A DNA stretch of 64,000 nt from NCBI RefSeq assembly GCF_002994745.2, contig NC_037093.1, positions 17,185,555-17,249,554 on the forward strand, given 5' to 3'. Below, one piece after another: positions 8,292 through 20,306 of this stretch. Numbering within the stretch: the first letter of the stretch is position 1; the number at the start of each line of letters is the position of its first letter. The stretch is from Rosa chinensis (lineage: Eukaryota; Streptophyta; Magnoliopsida; Rosales; Rosaceae). Below the pieces are notes generated by a model, which was not told the origin of the DNA, ran no database searches, and saw only the letters and a program-made list of their open reading frames with translations. The position numbers and the translations under genes are program-made.

Positions 8292-11255
8292 TGTAGACCC
8301 CTGAACTCTTTCTTATTTATTTTAATTTGTCGCATAACGTATGAAATTACGTATTCGTGAGGTACGAAAGTATTCGCACTTAGGTTAAGACTTTGAGGTC
8401 ATTTAAAGGATTAAGAAATTAGAGAAAATCCAATTTGGGTCTAGAAAAGTAATTTTAAACTGTCGAGACTTAGGACAAGCCCGGAAAATTTTCCTGAAAG
8501 GATTCGGTGAGATGTCGGAGAAATAAAGATGTTTGAAGATGTATTTTCGGAGTGGGCTTAAGGAAAATTAAGAGGAAAATGAAAATGGAACAGCCCAAAC
8601 CCATTTGGCTCAAAAGGAGGGCAACTTAGACTTTTCACAATTAAAATTAGGAAGAGGTATAAAAGCAAAACACTCTCCAAACCCTAGCCTCTTCCTCATT
8701 TTCTCCCTTTCCTCTCTCTCTCTACCCGAGAGCTTCTCTCTCTACCTCTCGCCGGAAATCGCCCCACCACCGGACCCCGTCGTGCCGCCGTCGCCGGAAT
8801 CCCAATCCTCACCAAAATTTCCAGATTTTCTCCTCTTCCTCCCCTCTTTCCATTTCTCCAACCAAAATAAAGAAATTTGGCCATTCAATCCTCCAAAAAC
8901 CCTAGAACCGAAGCTAAAATTGGGGTTTTTGTGATTTCTTCTTTCCAAGCTCAAATCAAGGTAATCTTCCTTCTAATCTAGCCTCTATTCATCCGATCTA
9001 TACCTATTTCTTCCTAAATCCGAGCTTTTGATTTTGATTTGTAATTTTGTTTGGATGAACCCGATTTTCCCTAAATCAAGAGGCTACGCTGGATTTGTGG
9101 TAAGGATCTATCCATGCAACCTTGTTTTCGAGTTTTTTGGTTGTGATATTGATGTTGGACGGATTTGTAGGTGAAGAAGGCCAAGAAGAAGGATTAGGCC
9201 GTGAGTTTTGAAGAAGAAAGGGTAAGGAATGAGTTTTGGACAAACCCTATAATTTTTGGAATTTATTTGGTTGATTTTGATTTTGTTGAGCTATTGTTGT
9301 TGGAAAATTTGTGAAAAATAGAGATTTGAGGATGGTTTAATTAGTAGGATTTTATTGGTTTAGTTTTCAAAGGAATGGAAATTGATGTTGAAGATTTTGG
9401 TGATTTTGTTGTGTAATTTTGGCCAAAAGAAAGGAAGAAGAAAAGAAAGGTGTTTTATTTTGGAAGAGAAAGAAAAATAAAGAAAAAGAGTAAAAGCTGG
9501 ATAAAATGAGTTTTTACTGTGGTAAAGTGGTAAAAAGTGAAGAAAGTGAAAGTAAAGGTAAATTCGGCAAAAAGGAGGTAAAAAGGTAAAAGTGAAAGTG
9601 TGGAGGTAAATATCATGGTAAAAGTAAAAGGGTGAAAAAAGAGGAGTTTATGGATAAAAGTAAAAGTAAAACTTTATTTATAATTATTTACTTATTTATG
9701 TTTAATAAATAAGAAATAATGGTAAATAAAGGAGTACTTAGTCAAAAGTCAAAGTTAAATGTCAAAAGTCAACTCTGAGAGTTGACCAAGGTTGACCTAC
9801 CTCATAAAACGAGAGGATAGACTCGACTTTGGTCGCTCGGGTTGGCGATAGTTTAACAGAGCGATAAGGACGTTTTTCCTTTTTAAGAAAGAAGTTAGTT
9901 TCCTAAATTGGTAAAGGTTGAAAGAAATAATTAATGGCCTCATTGAAATAAAAAGGATTTAGTGTGCGCGATTACTTAAAATTGATCATGATGTTTACCT
10001 GGATAATTACTTACAAACTAAGTAATGGTTCAAGAAACACGATCGTTAAGGAAGCTTAAGCGGAAAGCATCAGAGTGTAGAGTACGCCAGTATTTTCCAA
10101 GTAGGGTGAGCTGTCCCTTCCTTGTTAGTGGCTTTTCGATATATGTGGAATGCTCTAGTATAATATTATGTTGCCTGCAACTATGTTTTTGGTTGTTCAT
10201 TAGTTGATGCCTCGTGATACATGTGTTTTCATAACTGATCATTGTTGATTGCGAAAACCGAGGCTAGACTTGCATGTTGAGATACTGTACCCTTTGTATG
10301 TTTGTGCTTGTGACCTGAAAGTAAATGGGACTTAGACGCGTTAATTCCTAGGGATCCCACGGTGTCGATAACCGTGAACCTCCGGAGGGGGCTGTGCTCC
10401 TATGTTTGTCGAGGAAATGTGAGTACAGACAGTGAACCAGTCATAGGAGACTCAGGGCCAGGAAATGGACATTTTCGCTACTTGTAGTCATAAGGACTAC
10501 AGAGTAGTTGGCTGGTTCTCGAAGGATGACGAACCAGGTTGGTCACCGATTTATTTTAGTTTAGCCGGCAGGTAAGTATCTCGGAGCTCCAAGTTGTGTG
10601 AAGCATATTTCCTGAAAAGAAACAACTGTGATTGTTTTTGTTTGCATTTGTTTTACTCGATTTTAAAAATCCGCGCAATCTATATTCTAATAGTTATGTT
10701 TTACCTATTAGTTTTCAAACCTAACTAAGGTTGGGTCGGCCCCTATTGGGTTAGCGAGGACGAAATGCTCACCCCTACATTTCAGGTTACAACGAGGTCA
10801 TTCCGGAAGATTTGGATTAGAAGTGAATCGTTGGCCGAGTTCGTGGGTTGCTGTTCCTATTGCTTGAAGTTCTTCCCTTTGGTACTCCATTAATTTACTC
10901 GTTTTTCATTCCAGGTCGAACTATGTGAGGTCTGCCTACCTGGGAGAGCGCCTCACCCCTTTGTTTTATTGTTATTGTTGAATTCCTTTCATTTCGGTTA
11001 TGATGTTAGCCCTAAGGCGTCACAGTGCACTTACCTACTTTATTTTTAAGCATTTCCAGACTTGTTAATTTAAATGTTGGGTTGTTGATTTAAAGTCCTT
11101 CCTTAAAAGTTTTTTTGGTCTCCTATTTTATAAAATTTGCATTTTCAAAAGGCCTTGTAGTATTAAGTTGGTAGGTCTATAGTACGTATACTACGTATCG
11201 AGCTCCTATTGGCTTAATATTACGGCGTTGTGGTATAACCCTTCGGGTCGCCACA
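8292..11255 (+). mobile_element. Solo LTR, 2,964 bp
   Basis: The stretch begins TGTAGACCCC and ends GGGTCGCCACA, so it has the TG...CA ends of an LTR. It is flanked by an exact 5-bp duplication aatag (8287-8291 and 11256-11260). No gag-pol sequence and no second LTR are present, so it is a solo LTR left by recombination. Inside are a TATA box (8658-8665), a pyrimidine-rich leader-like stretch, and open frames without recognisable domains. The large size and style suggest a Ty3-Gypsy element, but the lineage is not established. The plus orientation is inferred from the TATA position. Confidence 0.85.
8658..8665 (+). promoter_or_regulatory. TATA box of the solo LTR
   Basis: TATAAAAG lies about 370 bp into the LTR, just upstream of a CT-rich transcribed-type leader. 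It could still drive read-through transcription to the right. Confidence 0.5.
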
Positions 11256-11260
11256 AATAG

Positions 11261-11340
11261 AACCCAACTTGCTCTAGTGGGAGCGCTTGTTTATGTGTTA
11301 TGGTTGGTTCTAGGTTTGAAACATTAGTTTTTTTTTTATA
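11261..11340 (+). mobile_element. tRNA-like SINE fragment
   Basis: TTGCTCTAGTGGG resembles an RNA polymerase III A box, and GGTTCTAGGTTTGAAAC downstream resembles a B box. A T-rich stretch follows. The fragment is degenerate, and its left end may have been defined by the LTR insertion. Low certainty. Confidence 0.35.
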
Positions 11341-11500
11341 TATATTTTTTTTTAGAGAAAGGAGGTCAGTCTTTATTAAAATTTAGGAAACTTACACATT
11401 ACACAATTCAGCTGCTAAGGCAGCTTGTGAAAAAGAAGGGGCTGAAAAATAAAAAGTTCCATGATGAAGTGAACTACAGTATGTTGCCATAACAATTGAA
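11341..11500 (-). mobile_element. Antisense poly(A) retrosequence fragment
   Basis: A T-run followed by AAAGGAGG and TTTATTA-type sequence, the same architecture as the antisense retrosequences at 2232 and 30037. It is interrupted at 11509 by the hAT element and seems to resume at 15369. No domain was recognised. Confidence 0.35.
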
Positions 11501-11508
11501 GTAGATTT

Positions 11509-14500
11509 TAGGGATGGGATTTTTGGATCGATAAACCAATGAACTGACCCAAAATGGTCGGTTCAGAGCGGATCAGTGCGATTTCAGAACGGAGAATCTC
11601 GGTGCTATTTCAAAACCGAACCGAGAAAGAGGCAATTGGTTCGGTCTCAGTTTCTTATGTTCTTCATCCCTCAGAACTGAGGCATTACACACGGGTTTTA
11701 ATGTCCACTTACACCCTAAACATATCAGCCATTTCAAAGTTCAAACCCGATGAAATCCTCTCCTCTATGTGTTCTTTCCCAATTCCACCGAAACCCTAAA
11801 CATATCATGCCAAAAATTCAATCATATTGAATCGAAATTTGGAATCGATCCCAACCCTTTAGCCAAATTCAATTTTCTTTCCCAAACGGCCAAACGTCCA
11901 AACTCATTTTCATTCCCAATCGAAACATCATGCCCGAAACAGTTCAAAATCTTGTTTATGACCAATCTGGGTGTAGCTAGTCTGTTGCTTCTGATTCCGA
12001 GCTATCTAAGCCATCATCTGCTTGCAATGAAATCTTTGTTGCAAGCAACAACCCGAAAGCTGCCCCAAAATCAAAACAAAGCAAGGCTGGAAGCACTGCC
12101 CAAAGCACTGCTCCTATGAAAAGAAAAAGATGAAAGAAAAGCCAGAAGAGATCAGATGTCTGGGATCATTTCACTAAGGTTGATCATCCATTAATTGAGA
12201 CTGTTGATGGAGTTGAGAAGGTGGTTGACAATACCAAATGAACTCAATGTAAGTACTGTCCGACGCATTTGGCATGCAATCCATATGATAATGGTACTTC
12301 ATCTCTTAGGAAGCACATAGAGATAGTTCATAAAGGGTACCCGGGTAGAGTTAAGGTAGAATCTGGGCAACAAGTATTAACAAGTGATGGGAAAAGAGGG
12401 CAGCGCAGTTTAGTTTCTATGAATTGGAGTAGGGATAATTGCATTGAAGCGGCTACTCATATGATTGTTGTCGATGAACTTCCCTTTAGTTTCATTGAAA
12501 AACATACGTTTAATTACTTTTGCAGTGTTGATGTGCCTCTGTTTAAAACCCATTATAAGAAAGTCATAATGAAGAACTTCTCATGTATGATGCCAAAAAA
12601 GAGGAGTTGAAGAGGGAATTGAAGTCTCATTGTGTTAGTTTGACAATAGACACTTTGACTTCTTGTCAAAACATAAACTATATGGTAGTTACTGCTCATT
12701 TTATTGATCGGTGATGACATATGCGTAAGAGAGTGCTTGCATTTTGTGTGATTCCAAATCACCAAGGTGTAACAATAGGTAAACTGTTAGAATTTTGTCT
12801 CATTGATTGGTCAATCAATAAAGTAATTGTTTCCGTTGACAATATGTTAAGAGTTCAGGTGCTAGGTTAGATAAATTTTTTTTTAAAAAAAAATGTGTGG
12901 AGAAGGAGAAAGTTGAATGCAATAAGATTTGCATTTTAGATGTTCCAACAAGGTGGAATTCCACATTTCTTATGTTGGACATAGCAGTGGAGTTGAAAAA
13001 AGCATTTGAGAGATTGCATGATGATGATTAAAGATTTCGAAACTATTTTGATAAAGATGAAGAAGTTGCTGAGGATGAGGCAGAGACTGCAAGTAGGAAG
13101 AGAGTACCTATGAAAAGAGTTGGGCCACCAACTGATATAGATTGGGAAATGCAGCCATTTTTGTGAAGTTTTTGAAGGTCTTTTATGATGTGACTCTTAA
13201 TGTAAGTGCTTCACTTACCCCAACTGCACGCAATGCCTTACATGATGTTGTTACCATAGAAGCAGAACTTGAAGAACTTAGAGTGTAGGGCCTGATTCAA
13301 ATGAAGCTGTCCAAGTCTTATATGACATGGCAGTTCAAATGAAGTCCAAGTATGACAAGTATTTTTCTTCCTTGGATGACATGAACCAACTTTTCCTAGT
13401 TGCTGTGGTCTTAGATCCTAGGTATAAGTTGAGAAACATTAGTAGAGTGTGTGAAGTGTGACTTAATTTGCCTGCTAGGAAGATTAAGAAGAAATTGGAG
13501 GAAGTGAAGCAACTTGCTATAGAACTGTGTGACATGTACAGTCAGTCTAATGGTGCATCAAGTGGAGGACAGAAGAAGAAAGCACTCACTACTAGTGACA
13601 CATCAACTAGTAAGAGTTTAGGCAGAGCAAGGACAATAAGTGGAAAATTGGCTGTTTTACTAGAAGACTGGAATAGGTAGCTTGAACAAAATAATGAGGC
13701 TGTTATGGGACATGAAGTGGATCGATATTTATTGGACCCTATAGAAAAACTTGAAGTGAAGCAAGGAGAAGAGGATGATTGGAAGATTTTGGAGTGGTGG
13801 AAGGTGAATGGAGATAAATATCCCAACTTGCAATCATTGGTTAGAGATGTATTAGCCATACAAGAGTCTACAGTTGGAAGTGAGTCCAGTTTCAACACTG
13901 GAAAGAAGGTGATAGATCCATACAGAAACTCTTTAACCCCTAGAACAGTTGAAAAGCTAATTTCTCTGTTAAATTGGCTAAAGTCTAATTCAATTATGGG
14001 GTTGGAGTACATTCCAAGTGTAGAGGAAATGGAAACCTATGAACAACTTGAAGCTAGTATGTGTTTACAATTTTCTGATTTGTTCAGTTTCAGTTTCAGT
14101 ATTTCTAACTCCTTGAACAATTACTAATTTGTTCTTTTTCTGCAGAACATGAAAAAGGAGGATAGAGACAAGGCTGAGAAGGCCAAGAGCACTTTTGTTA
14201 GTGGATCGGCAGAAGCACCAAGTTTGAGAACAGGCAAGAGTTCTAAGTCTTCAGCTTTAGCCCCTACAACTAAGAAGAAGAAACTGAAAAAATGATATGT
14301 CAATACTTTGTTAAGGTATGAACAATCTTACAATTGCAGATTTAGAATTTTTGAATGCTTTTCATGTTTTTTGTTTTCATTTAGAATGTCAAATCAGTGA
14401 ATTGCAGATTTAGAAGTGAATAATGTCATAATGCATATTTTGAATTGCAGATATACTAATATAGTAATTAAAATTTATTAATTTTAGCATAATGCAGGCA

Positions 14501-15360
14501 TTTCAACGTTTGGAACCTCATTTGATCCAAATCTCATTTAATCTTAATTTTTGAATTATGCAAATGGAGTTGTGCAGTTGTGCATTGCTGCTGATGGAAT
14601 TGTGCACTGCATTAGTGCATTGCTTTGCTTTGGAATTGTGCAGCTCTGATTTGTGCATTGCATTTGTGATCTGTGGACTTGCTTAGTTGCTTTGCATTTA
14701 TTTACTTGTTTCAATTATTTTAGCTATAGTAAAATTTCTGTTGGATTACAATTATTATTATTATTATTATTTTCCAGTTTGAATTGATTGACTGTTGTTG
14801 CAACAAACTTTCAATTCATTAATGATTCAATTGCTATGAATTGCTTGAAATATCTCAGTAAACTGAAAAGTGTTGGACTGTTGGTGTTCTGTTGTAATTT
14901 TCAGGTTTTCAGTTTTGTGTTGTAGTTTTGGGGTTTTCAGTTTTGCGTTGCAGTTTTGTGTCGCATTTTTCAGTTTGTACTTTGCAGTTTGCAAGTTAGA
15001 TATTTTGTATTCTGTAACTTATTCTGCTTCTGAGTTTTTGTCCTTCATTGATTGGATGTGACTATGAGTCGTGAGTGAACTGAATCAACTGAAGCAGTTT
15101 TGTGTTTTGTTCTTTTGTACTTGTGGAATAGTTTGTAACAATTTTAATTATGATGTTGGTAATGTTCACAAAGTGCTCTTGTTGGTAAGTCATTTCTGGT
15201 ACAGGAACCGTAAAAACTGAGAACCGAACCATTTGTGATTAGTTCGGTTCTATCTAGGTTTTCTAGCTGGAAAACACCAAACCCGAAACGAAACTTACAA
15301 CTCAATTTCGGTCTCAGTTCCACTGCTTGAAGTGTCAATACAGAACCGATCCCAGCCCTA
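11509..15360 (+). mobile_element. hAT transposon, decayed autonomous copy
   Basis: The ends are TAGGGATGGGAT and, read inward from the right, TAGGGCTGGGAT. They are flanked by gtagattt (11501-11508) and ctagattt (15361-15368), an 8-bp duplication with one mismatch. Terminal regions are rich in the GAACCG/CGGTTC motif in both orientations, the usual hAT subterminal binding repeats. The interior carries a decayed BED-finger hAT transposase gene (12120-14295) with a remaining intron. Confidence 0.9.
12120..14295 (+). pseudogene. hAT transposase pseudogene (BED finger to hATC)
   Basis: Blocks follow the order of RICESLEEPER-type hAT transposases. A BED-type zinc finger is seen near 12155-12340 (SDVWDHFTKV, then CKYC, ending in RKHIEIVH). 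A middle region contains LTIDTLTS near 12640 and VPTRWNSTFLMLD near 12940. At 13705-14056 lies the C-terminal dimerisation domain (hATC) with ILEWWKVNGDKYPNL and SSFNTGKKVIDPYRNSL. A Lys-rich tail at 14146-14295 is joined by an 89-bp intron (donor GTATGT at 14057, acceptor TGCAG ending 14145). Several stops and frameshifts interrupt it, for example a TGA before the first CxxC, so no transposase can be made. In life the protein would bind the element ends and catalyse cut-and-paste transposition in the nucleus. Confidence 0.9.
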
Positions 15361-15452
15361 CTAGATTTCCTAACACTGAGCTTCCACCTACGAATTAGAA
15401 GGTGAAGTGCATGCATGGAGTTGTTTATGAGCGAAATAACTTAAAGTACTTT

Positions 15453-18054
15453 TGTTACGTCCCGTATCTCAAATTACCGGTTTACTAGTCATTTGGACGG
15501 TAAACGACAATTACTTTCACTTTTTACTTTGTTTTGACACTTTTAGTGGCCCTAAAAGTTGACGTTCAGGTCAAAATTGGAAAAAATGTTCTAATGAAAG
15601 TTATAGAGGACGTTAAACCGAGCACATGCATATGTGGTACGTAAAAATCGGAGTTCGTATGAGAAAGTTATAAGTGAAATACAAAATTTACTGTTCATGG
15701 TAAATTGGATATAAATATTAGAATTTTACTGTGGTAGGTTTCCAAATCCGGAAACCTACCTTTCTCTCTCCTCTCCCCGAGCTATCTCTTTTTCCCTTCC
15801 GGTCTCCGTATTCTTCCCTTCGAATCACCGCCGTCTGGCCACCAACCGGTGTGTAACCGACCATCACAAGAGCGCCTCTTCCTCCTCTACACCTTAGTGA
15901 CCGTGGGTTTCGGCGATTTGGCCGGAAAACCCCGAATCGAAGCAAAAACTATCACTGTTGCAGTTGGAGGTTTTCCGGCGATTCCTACATTTTCGGCCAT
16001 CTCCAACCACCAAAACAGGCCTAGTAGGAGCATCTCGAGCCATTGATCAATTGCCCTCAAGATATTAACTCCAATTTACAGCGTGGAGGATGAATCGAAG
16101 AAATTTTCGAAGCTAGGGTTTGAAATTTCTGGGTTTCTCTTCACCGCCCGGTTTTGTCTGTTTCAAGGTAAAATTGAAACTTGTTGTAGTTAAGAAGAGT
16201 GTTAGGCTTGTTGAGTAGATGTTGTGGCTGAAATTTGGTAGTCGGAGGTGAAGTTGGACCGCCACTGTAGGTCGCGCATGGAGGCGCGTATGGCAATGTT
16301 ATGGGTTATGTTTTAGCTAGTTAAACCCTATTTTTGATCTAGAGCTTATATATGTGAATTTGGTGAAGATTAGAGAAGTTTTGAATCGATTTCTAATTTT
16401 CGAAGATTTAGAATTTTGATTATCGATTTATGAGAATCCGACCGTCGGATTTCTCTCGAATCTGCCCTAGAACTTGTAAATTAACGAAATGGTGTTAGTG
16501 GTAAAGTTTGGGTTGAGTCAGAGAAGGAAATAGAGATGTTGGCTTAAGAGGATTGATTTTGGGAATCGTATTTAATTACCGAATTGTTATTTACGGAATA
16601 TAATTGTGTACAAGGCGCTATAGCTCGACGAAGGAAACTCGTATGCGTGGTCGCCTATATAGTACTGTGAGTGGACTTTTGTTTTTAAATAATGATGCAT
16701 GCATTTATTTCTTAAAGTATGCTCTATTTAATTATCATATTACATTTCGAGCATATGATTTAATTTCGGAGATTGATTTTGCTTTATCTCATATAATTGC
16801 TTTCGATAATGATTTGTTTCCGAAGTTGGTTATGATTTATAATATTATTTAACGAATTATTTATTTCTGAGGTGATTTCCGGAATTATACTATTTAATTA
16901 TATTTCTATTCGTCGATTTGAGATTTTTAAAGGATTTTCGAAATGGGATTTCGATGGAGTTATATTTCTTATTTATTTATCGACTTTCAGTTTTGGCATT
17001 GGGAATGCCTTGATGATGATTTTGGAATTGGTTTTGTTTCGATCTATGGAGATTATGTTTTATTTATTATTTCTCGCCTATATTGTTTATGAATTTGAGA
17101 ATATTTTGGCGTGCGGGCCACGTCAATGGAATATACTTATTTTCTCGTGAGATATTGGGGATGTTTTATGAATTTATAGATTTACTGGTTTTTGATTGTT
17201 TTCCTCACCATACTCGGGTCGTTCTATAGTGTCTCCTCCTCACGTGAGTGGTAGTTGAGGTTATTAGTTCTCCTCCGCATACAATATATGTGTGAGTGGC
17301 AGTCGAGGGTAGAGCCTAAGGGGCTCCTTTACCCGTATGGTGATATTTCTTTCCCATATCCTATTATTACTTGCTTGTCCGATTTCTCTTAACCAGCGGG
17401 GCTGGTATATTTTCACGAGATTTTGAGTTTAAATAAATATGTTTTATAAACGTTGCATGCATCGAGTTTTATAAATTTAAATAAGTGGGAGAGTATTCAA
17501 GTTTGCTTCATTTAAATCATCTTAATTATTTATTTTTGTCCTCTCACACTAACGTGTTTTTCAATACTTTTCCCATGGGCCCTTCGGTTTCAAATGCCCA
17601 GTTTGCAGGCTAAATTAGTTGAGGTCGGGCGTACATGGAGTTGAGGCATAGTTGTCACTGCTTCCGCATTGTAGGACCCTCTTTACTTTTATTTCTATTA
17701 TACATTTTGTTTTAGAATTGCTCTGATAACCTGTGGGATTAATGTTATTAAGTTGAGATTTGTGTAATGTGAATTGGAAGATGTTGTGATTTGGGAGCAG
17801 GGTGGCTCCAGGAGAATAAGGGTCGAATGCTTTGAAGTGTAAATGTTTTTCTACAGGTTTTGGATAGTCCATTTTTAGGGGAAGTTCCGTCAAATTTTTG
17901 ATAGAATTGCTTTGAAGTGTAAATGTTTTTCTACAAGTTTTGGATAGTCCATTTTTAGGAGAAGTTCCGCCAAATTTTTGATAGAATTTCTTATAAAATA
18001 GGTCTCGCAGGGCCACTTTGGATTTCAGGGTGAAATCCGGGGCGGGTCCTGTCA
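15453..18054 (+). mobile_element. Solo LTR, about 2.6 kb
   Basis: Begins TGTTACGTCCCG and ends GGGGCGGGTCCTGTCA. It is flanked by acttt (15448-15452) and acttc (18055-18059), a 5-bp duplication with one mismatch. A TATA-like TATAAAT (15710-15716) precedes a CT-rich leader. There is no internal domain or partner LTR. The size and TGT-ACGTCCCG start suggest a Ty3-Gypsy element. It is not the same family as the solo LTR at 8292. Confidence 0.75.
17829..17988 (+). repeat. 80-bp tandem duplication inside the LTR
   Basis: Two adjacent units, both starting GCTTTGAAGTGTAAATG (17829 and 17909), differ by only a few bases (CAGG/CAAG, AGGGG/AGGAG, CCGTC/CCGCC). Confidence 0.9.
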
Positions 18055-18105
18055 ACTTCCTCTTGCAATTCAAATATATATTAATTTTTACTGGAGTAAT
18101 TATGA

Positions 18106-18233
18106 GTTTTTTTTTTTTTGGTTAACCTCTTTTCAAACCCAAAAACAAATAAAATTCGGTAAGAGGGAGGGTTCGACCCCTCACCCCTTACATGAAAGCC
18201 ATTGATCTGAACCACTAGACCACGAGTACTTCT
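18106..18233 (-). mobile_element. SINE, about 128 bp, with 15-bp target duplication
   Basis: On the minus strand the unit has an RNA polymerase III A box (TGGTCTAGTGG), a B-box-like GGTCGAACCC about 35 bases further, and a 3-prime A-run. It is flanked by ctggagtaattatga (18091-18105) and ctggagtaattacga (18234-18248), one mismatch in 15. It is therefore a tRNA-derived SINE insertion, not a tRNA gene. The A-tail is short and clean, which suggests a fairly young copy. Confidence 0.85.
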
Positions 18234-18248
18234 CTGGAGTAATTACGA

Positions 18249-19338
18249 CTTGTTTGATTATTCAGTCATTCTTTCTTATCCTTTGCGTTAAATTTCTTCA
18301 TCTACAACATTCTGGTCCTGGGTTTATCGATCAAAATATTACATACTGCCTGCATATTACTCCATTAATTTCTTATTGCTCCCTCATCATTGCCTTCGAG
18401 ATACCAACTATTTTTATTATTTACGTTCCTTTTTTAAAGGAAACTTGTGCACTGGAGAACAAATTTCTGTCAGGCTCAAGGGAAGTAGGGGGGACTAGAG
18501 TTATCCCACCACACCTAACCAACCCAATGTACTGACTCACTTTATTCGACAAAAATTAAACATGTCGAACTAAAACCAAACAAATTATGGGTTTAATTAA
18601 TCAAACACTAGTTTCTCTTTGAGAAGAGGATCAAGTTGAGCTCTCAAGTACGTTACAAAGCTGTACATATATTCTCATATCTTCGATTTAGTTGCTAGTT
18701 GAGATTTGAGAAATAATGTTGAGAATAGGCATTTTTCTGTGAACTTAATTTCTTAGCCAAACCAAGAAACATTTTGTGACTGTAAAATAGAGAACGAGGT
18801 GTCCTATCAGACCACAAAAAAAAAAAAAAAAAAGGAAGGTGTCCTATTTGGCTCATGCATGGGAATTTCTGGAGTAATTCCAATGAAGGTTTAAAACGTG
18901 TACCTGTATGATTTTACATTCAAATTCTCACTATTTTCAGAGTAGACCATGACGTGTACCTGTATGATTTTAATTGAAGTTAACAAAAAAAAAAAAAAAA
19001 TAGAGAAAGGGTTGCCTCTTAAGAAGCAGTTCCATCGTCTGGGAGAAAAGTTGAGGCATAGCCACCCAATAGCATTCTTTATGACAACAGCAATGTGTAT
19101 CTTTTGATACCCTATACTTCTATAGCTTTGCTAGGATAGAAAAAGAAAAGAAAGAAACATGTAAAACTATAATCCCATAACCCATATGTACATAGACCTT
19201 TGTAAGGGACCTGTCTCATACGTCCTTCCATCGATCTTAAAGAAGCAGCACAATCGATCATTACCAAATGACTACTGGTCTAGTATTTATTATCTTCACA
19301 GTATTGGATAAGGTCTCAAATTCATTTCAGAATAGGGA
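18249..19338. other. Non-coding interval downstream of the double-RING gene
   Basis: No gene is visible. A 20-bp sequence (CGTGTACCTGTATGATTTTA) occurs near 18896 and again near 18953. Two long A-runs near 18820 and 18984 suggest old poly(A) insertions. The right part should include the 3-prime UTR of the minus-strand RING gene. Confidence 0.5.
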
Positions 19339-20091
19339 TCAATGTTCCAATTTGTGATGTCGTCTAATTTTTCCCTTGAGGATATCCCAAACGACTAGAA
19401 TCAACAAACACCACAAACTCAACCCGAAAACCTTCTCCACCAAATCGTTTTTCCTTTCCCTCGGCATGGAGGGATGAAACATCAAAAGAATTGCAACTAC
19501 TGGCAACACCCTTGTCATGAAAATCTCCATGGTATATCTTCCAAACCGAAACAAGGTCTGGCTAGCATCGAATGCACACCGTACAAAACAGTTCACCTTG
19601 GCAGTTGAAGCAAGACTGCCAGCGCCTGCAGGTGCAACAGCTCGAAAGCTTGAGTCCGAATCATGTGATGACGATTTTATCCCTTTTCCATAAAGAGGGA
19701 TCAATTTGTTCTCCTCTATGACAGCATTACAAACCCAACAATTGGAATTTGAATTCCACTTGGAAAGCCATTTATAGATGCAAGGCCAACAATAGAGGTG
19801 GCCACAGAGTGTTATAATTGGATCTTGAGCTAATCCAGAGCAAATGTTACATTCAAACCAAGATATCGGTTTGGATTCGGACGATTTCAACTTTCCATAA
19901 GAAAAGATTAATTTGCTGAACTCGATATCGGACTTGCAAATCGGACACTCATTGTTGGAATACTGTGAACTGAAGAGCCATTTGACCAAACAAGACCAAC
20001 AGTAAAGGTGACCACAGAGTGTTATGACTGGGTCCTCAGCTAAGGCAAGACAAATGTTGCATTCAAAACCAGCTTCATTGTCTTCGTGCAT
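19339..20091 (-). CDS. RMA-like E3 ubiquitin ligase with two tandem RING domains
   Basis: An intact 250-residue frame starts at ATG 20089-20091. RING 1 is complete C3HC4: C11, C14, C26, H28, C31, C34, C49, C52. RING 2 is at C81, C84, C96, H98, C101, C104, C118, C121, and 22 of 29 aligned residues in the core match RING 1. The C-terminus has two hydrophobic stretches (about 189-206 and 222-239), then a basic tail. This layout fits RMA (RING membrane-anchor) E3 ligases, which sit in the ER membrane and pass ubiquitin from an E2 to membrane-protein targets. Family members usually have one RING; the second here is an internal duplication. RING 1 keeps Pro between its last cysteines (CPIC), whereas RING 2 has CWVC. 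A TTTTGTAG splice acceptor 10-20 bases upstream of the ATG suggests a 5-prime-UTR intron, as in the paralogs at 39 and 41 kb. Confidence 0.85.
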   Translation of the reverse strand: MHEDNEAGFECNICLALAEDPVITLCGHLYCWSCLVKWLFSSQYSNNECPICKSDIEFSKLIFSYGKLKSSESKPISWFECNICSGLAQDPIITLCGHLYCWPCIYKWLSKWNSNSNCWVCNAVIEENKLIPLYGKGIKSSSHDSDSSFRAVAPAGAGSLASTAKVNCFVRCAFDASQTLFRFGRYTMEIFMTRVLPVVAILLMFHPSMPRERKNDLVEKVFGLSLWCLLILVVWDILKGKIRRHHKLEH

Positions 20092-20306
20092 TACGTAGCG
20101 AGCTACAAAATCCTAAAACACATTGATGATCAATTCTCAACCCTAAAATACATTAAATTCACAGTCCATTGCAAAATTAGAAAATCCATGCACTGTTTGT
20201 ATCAACACACGTTGTTCGCATTCCTAATTAGTCTTTCTGCACTATTAAATTTAAGTTCAAGTATTTTAAACACATTTACCAGTTGAACATGGAAACACAA
20301 AGGGCC

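Noticed and set aside
8605..8934. 109-codon frame on the plus strand with a Pro/Ser-rich product
   Set aside because: It lies in the CT-rich leader of the solo LTR just after its TATA box. The composition explains the open frame.
13542..14012. 156-codon minus-strand frame
   Set aside because: It is antisense to the hAT transposase C-terminal domain, which has clear family motifs on the plus strand.
17615..18073. 152-codon minus-strand frame
   Set aside because: It is a repeated peptide created by the 80-bp tandem duplication at the end of a solo LTR.
18106..18233. tRNA gene on the minus strand (A and B boxes)
   Set aside because: It has no cloverleaf or anticodon arm, has a poly(A) tail and is flanked by a 15-bp duplication, so it is a SINE.
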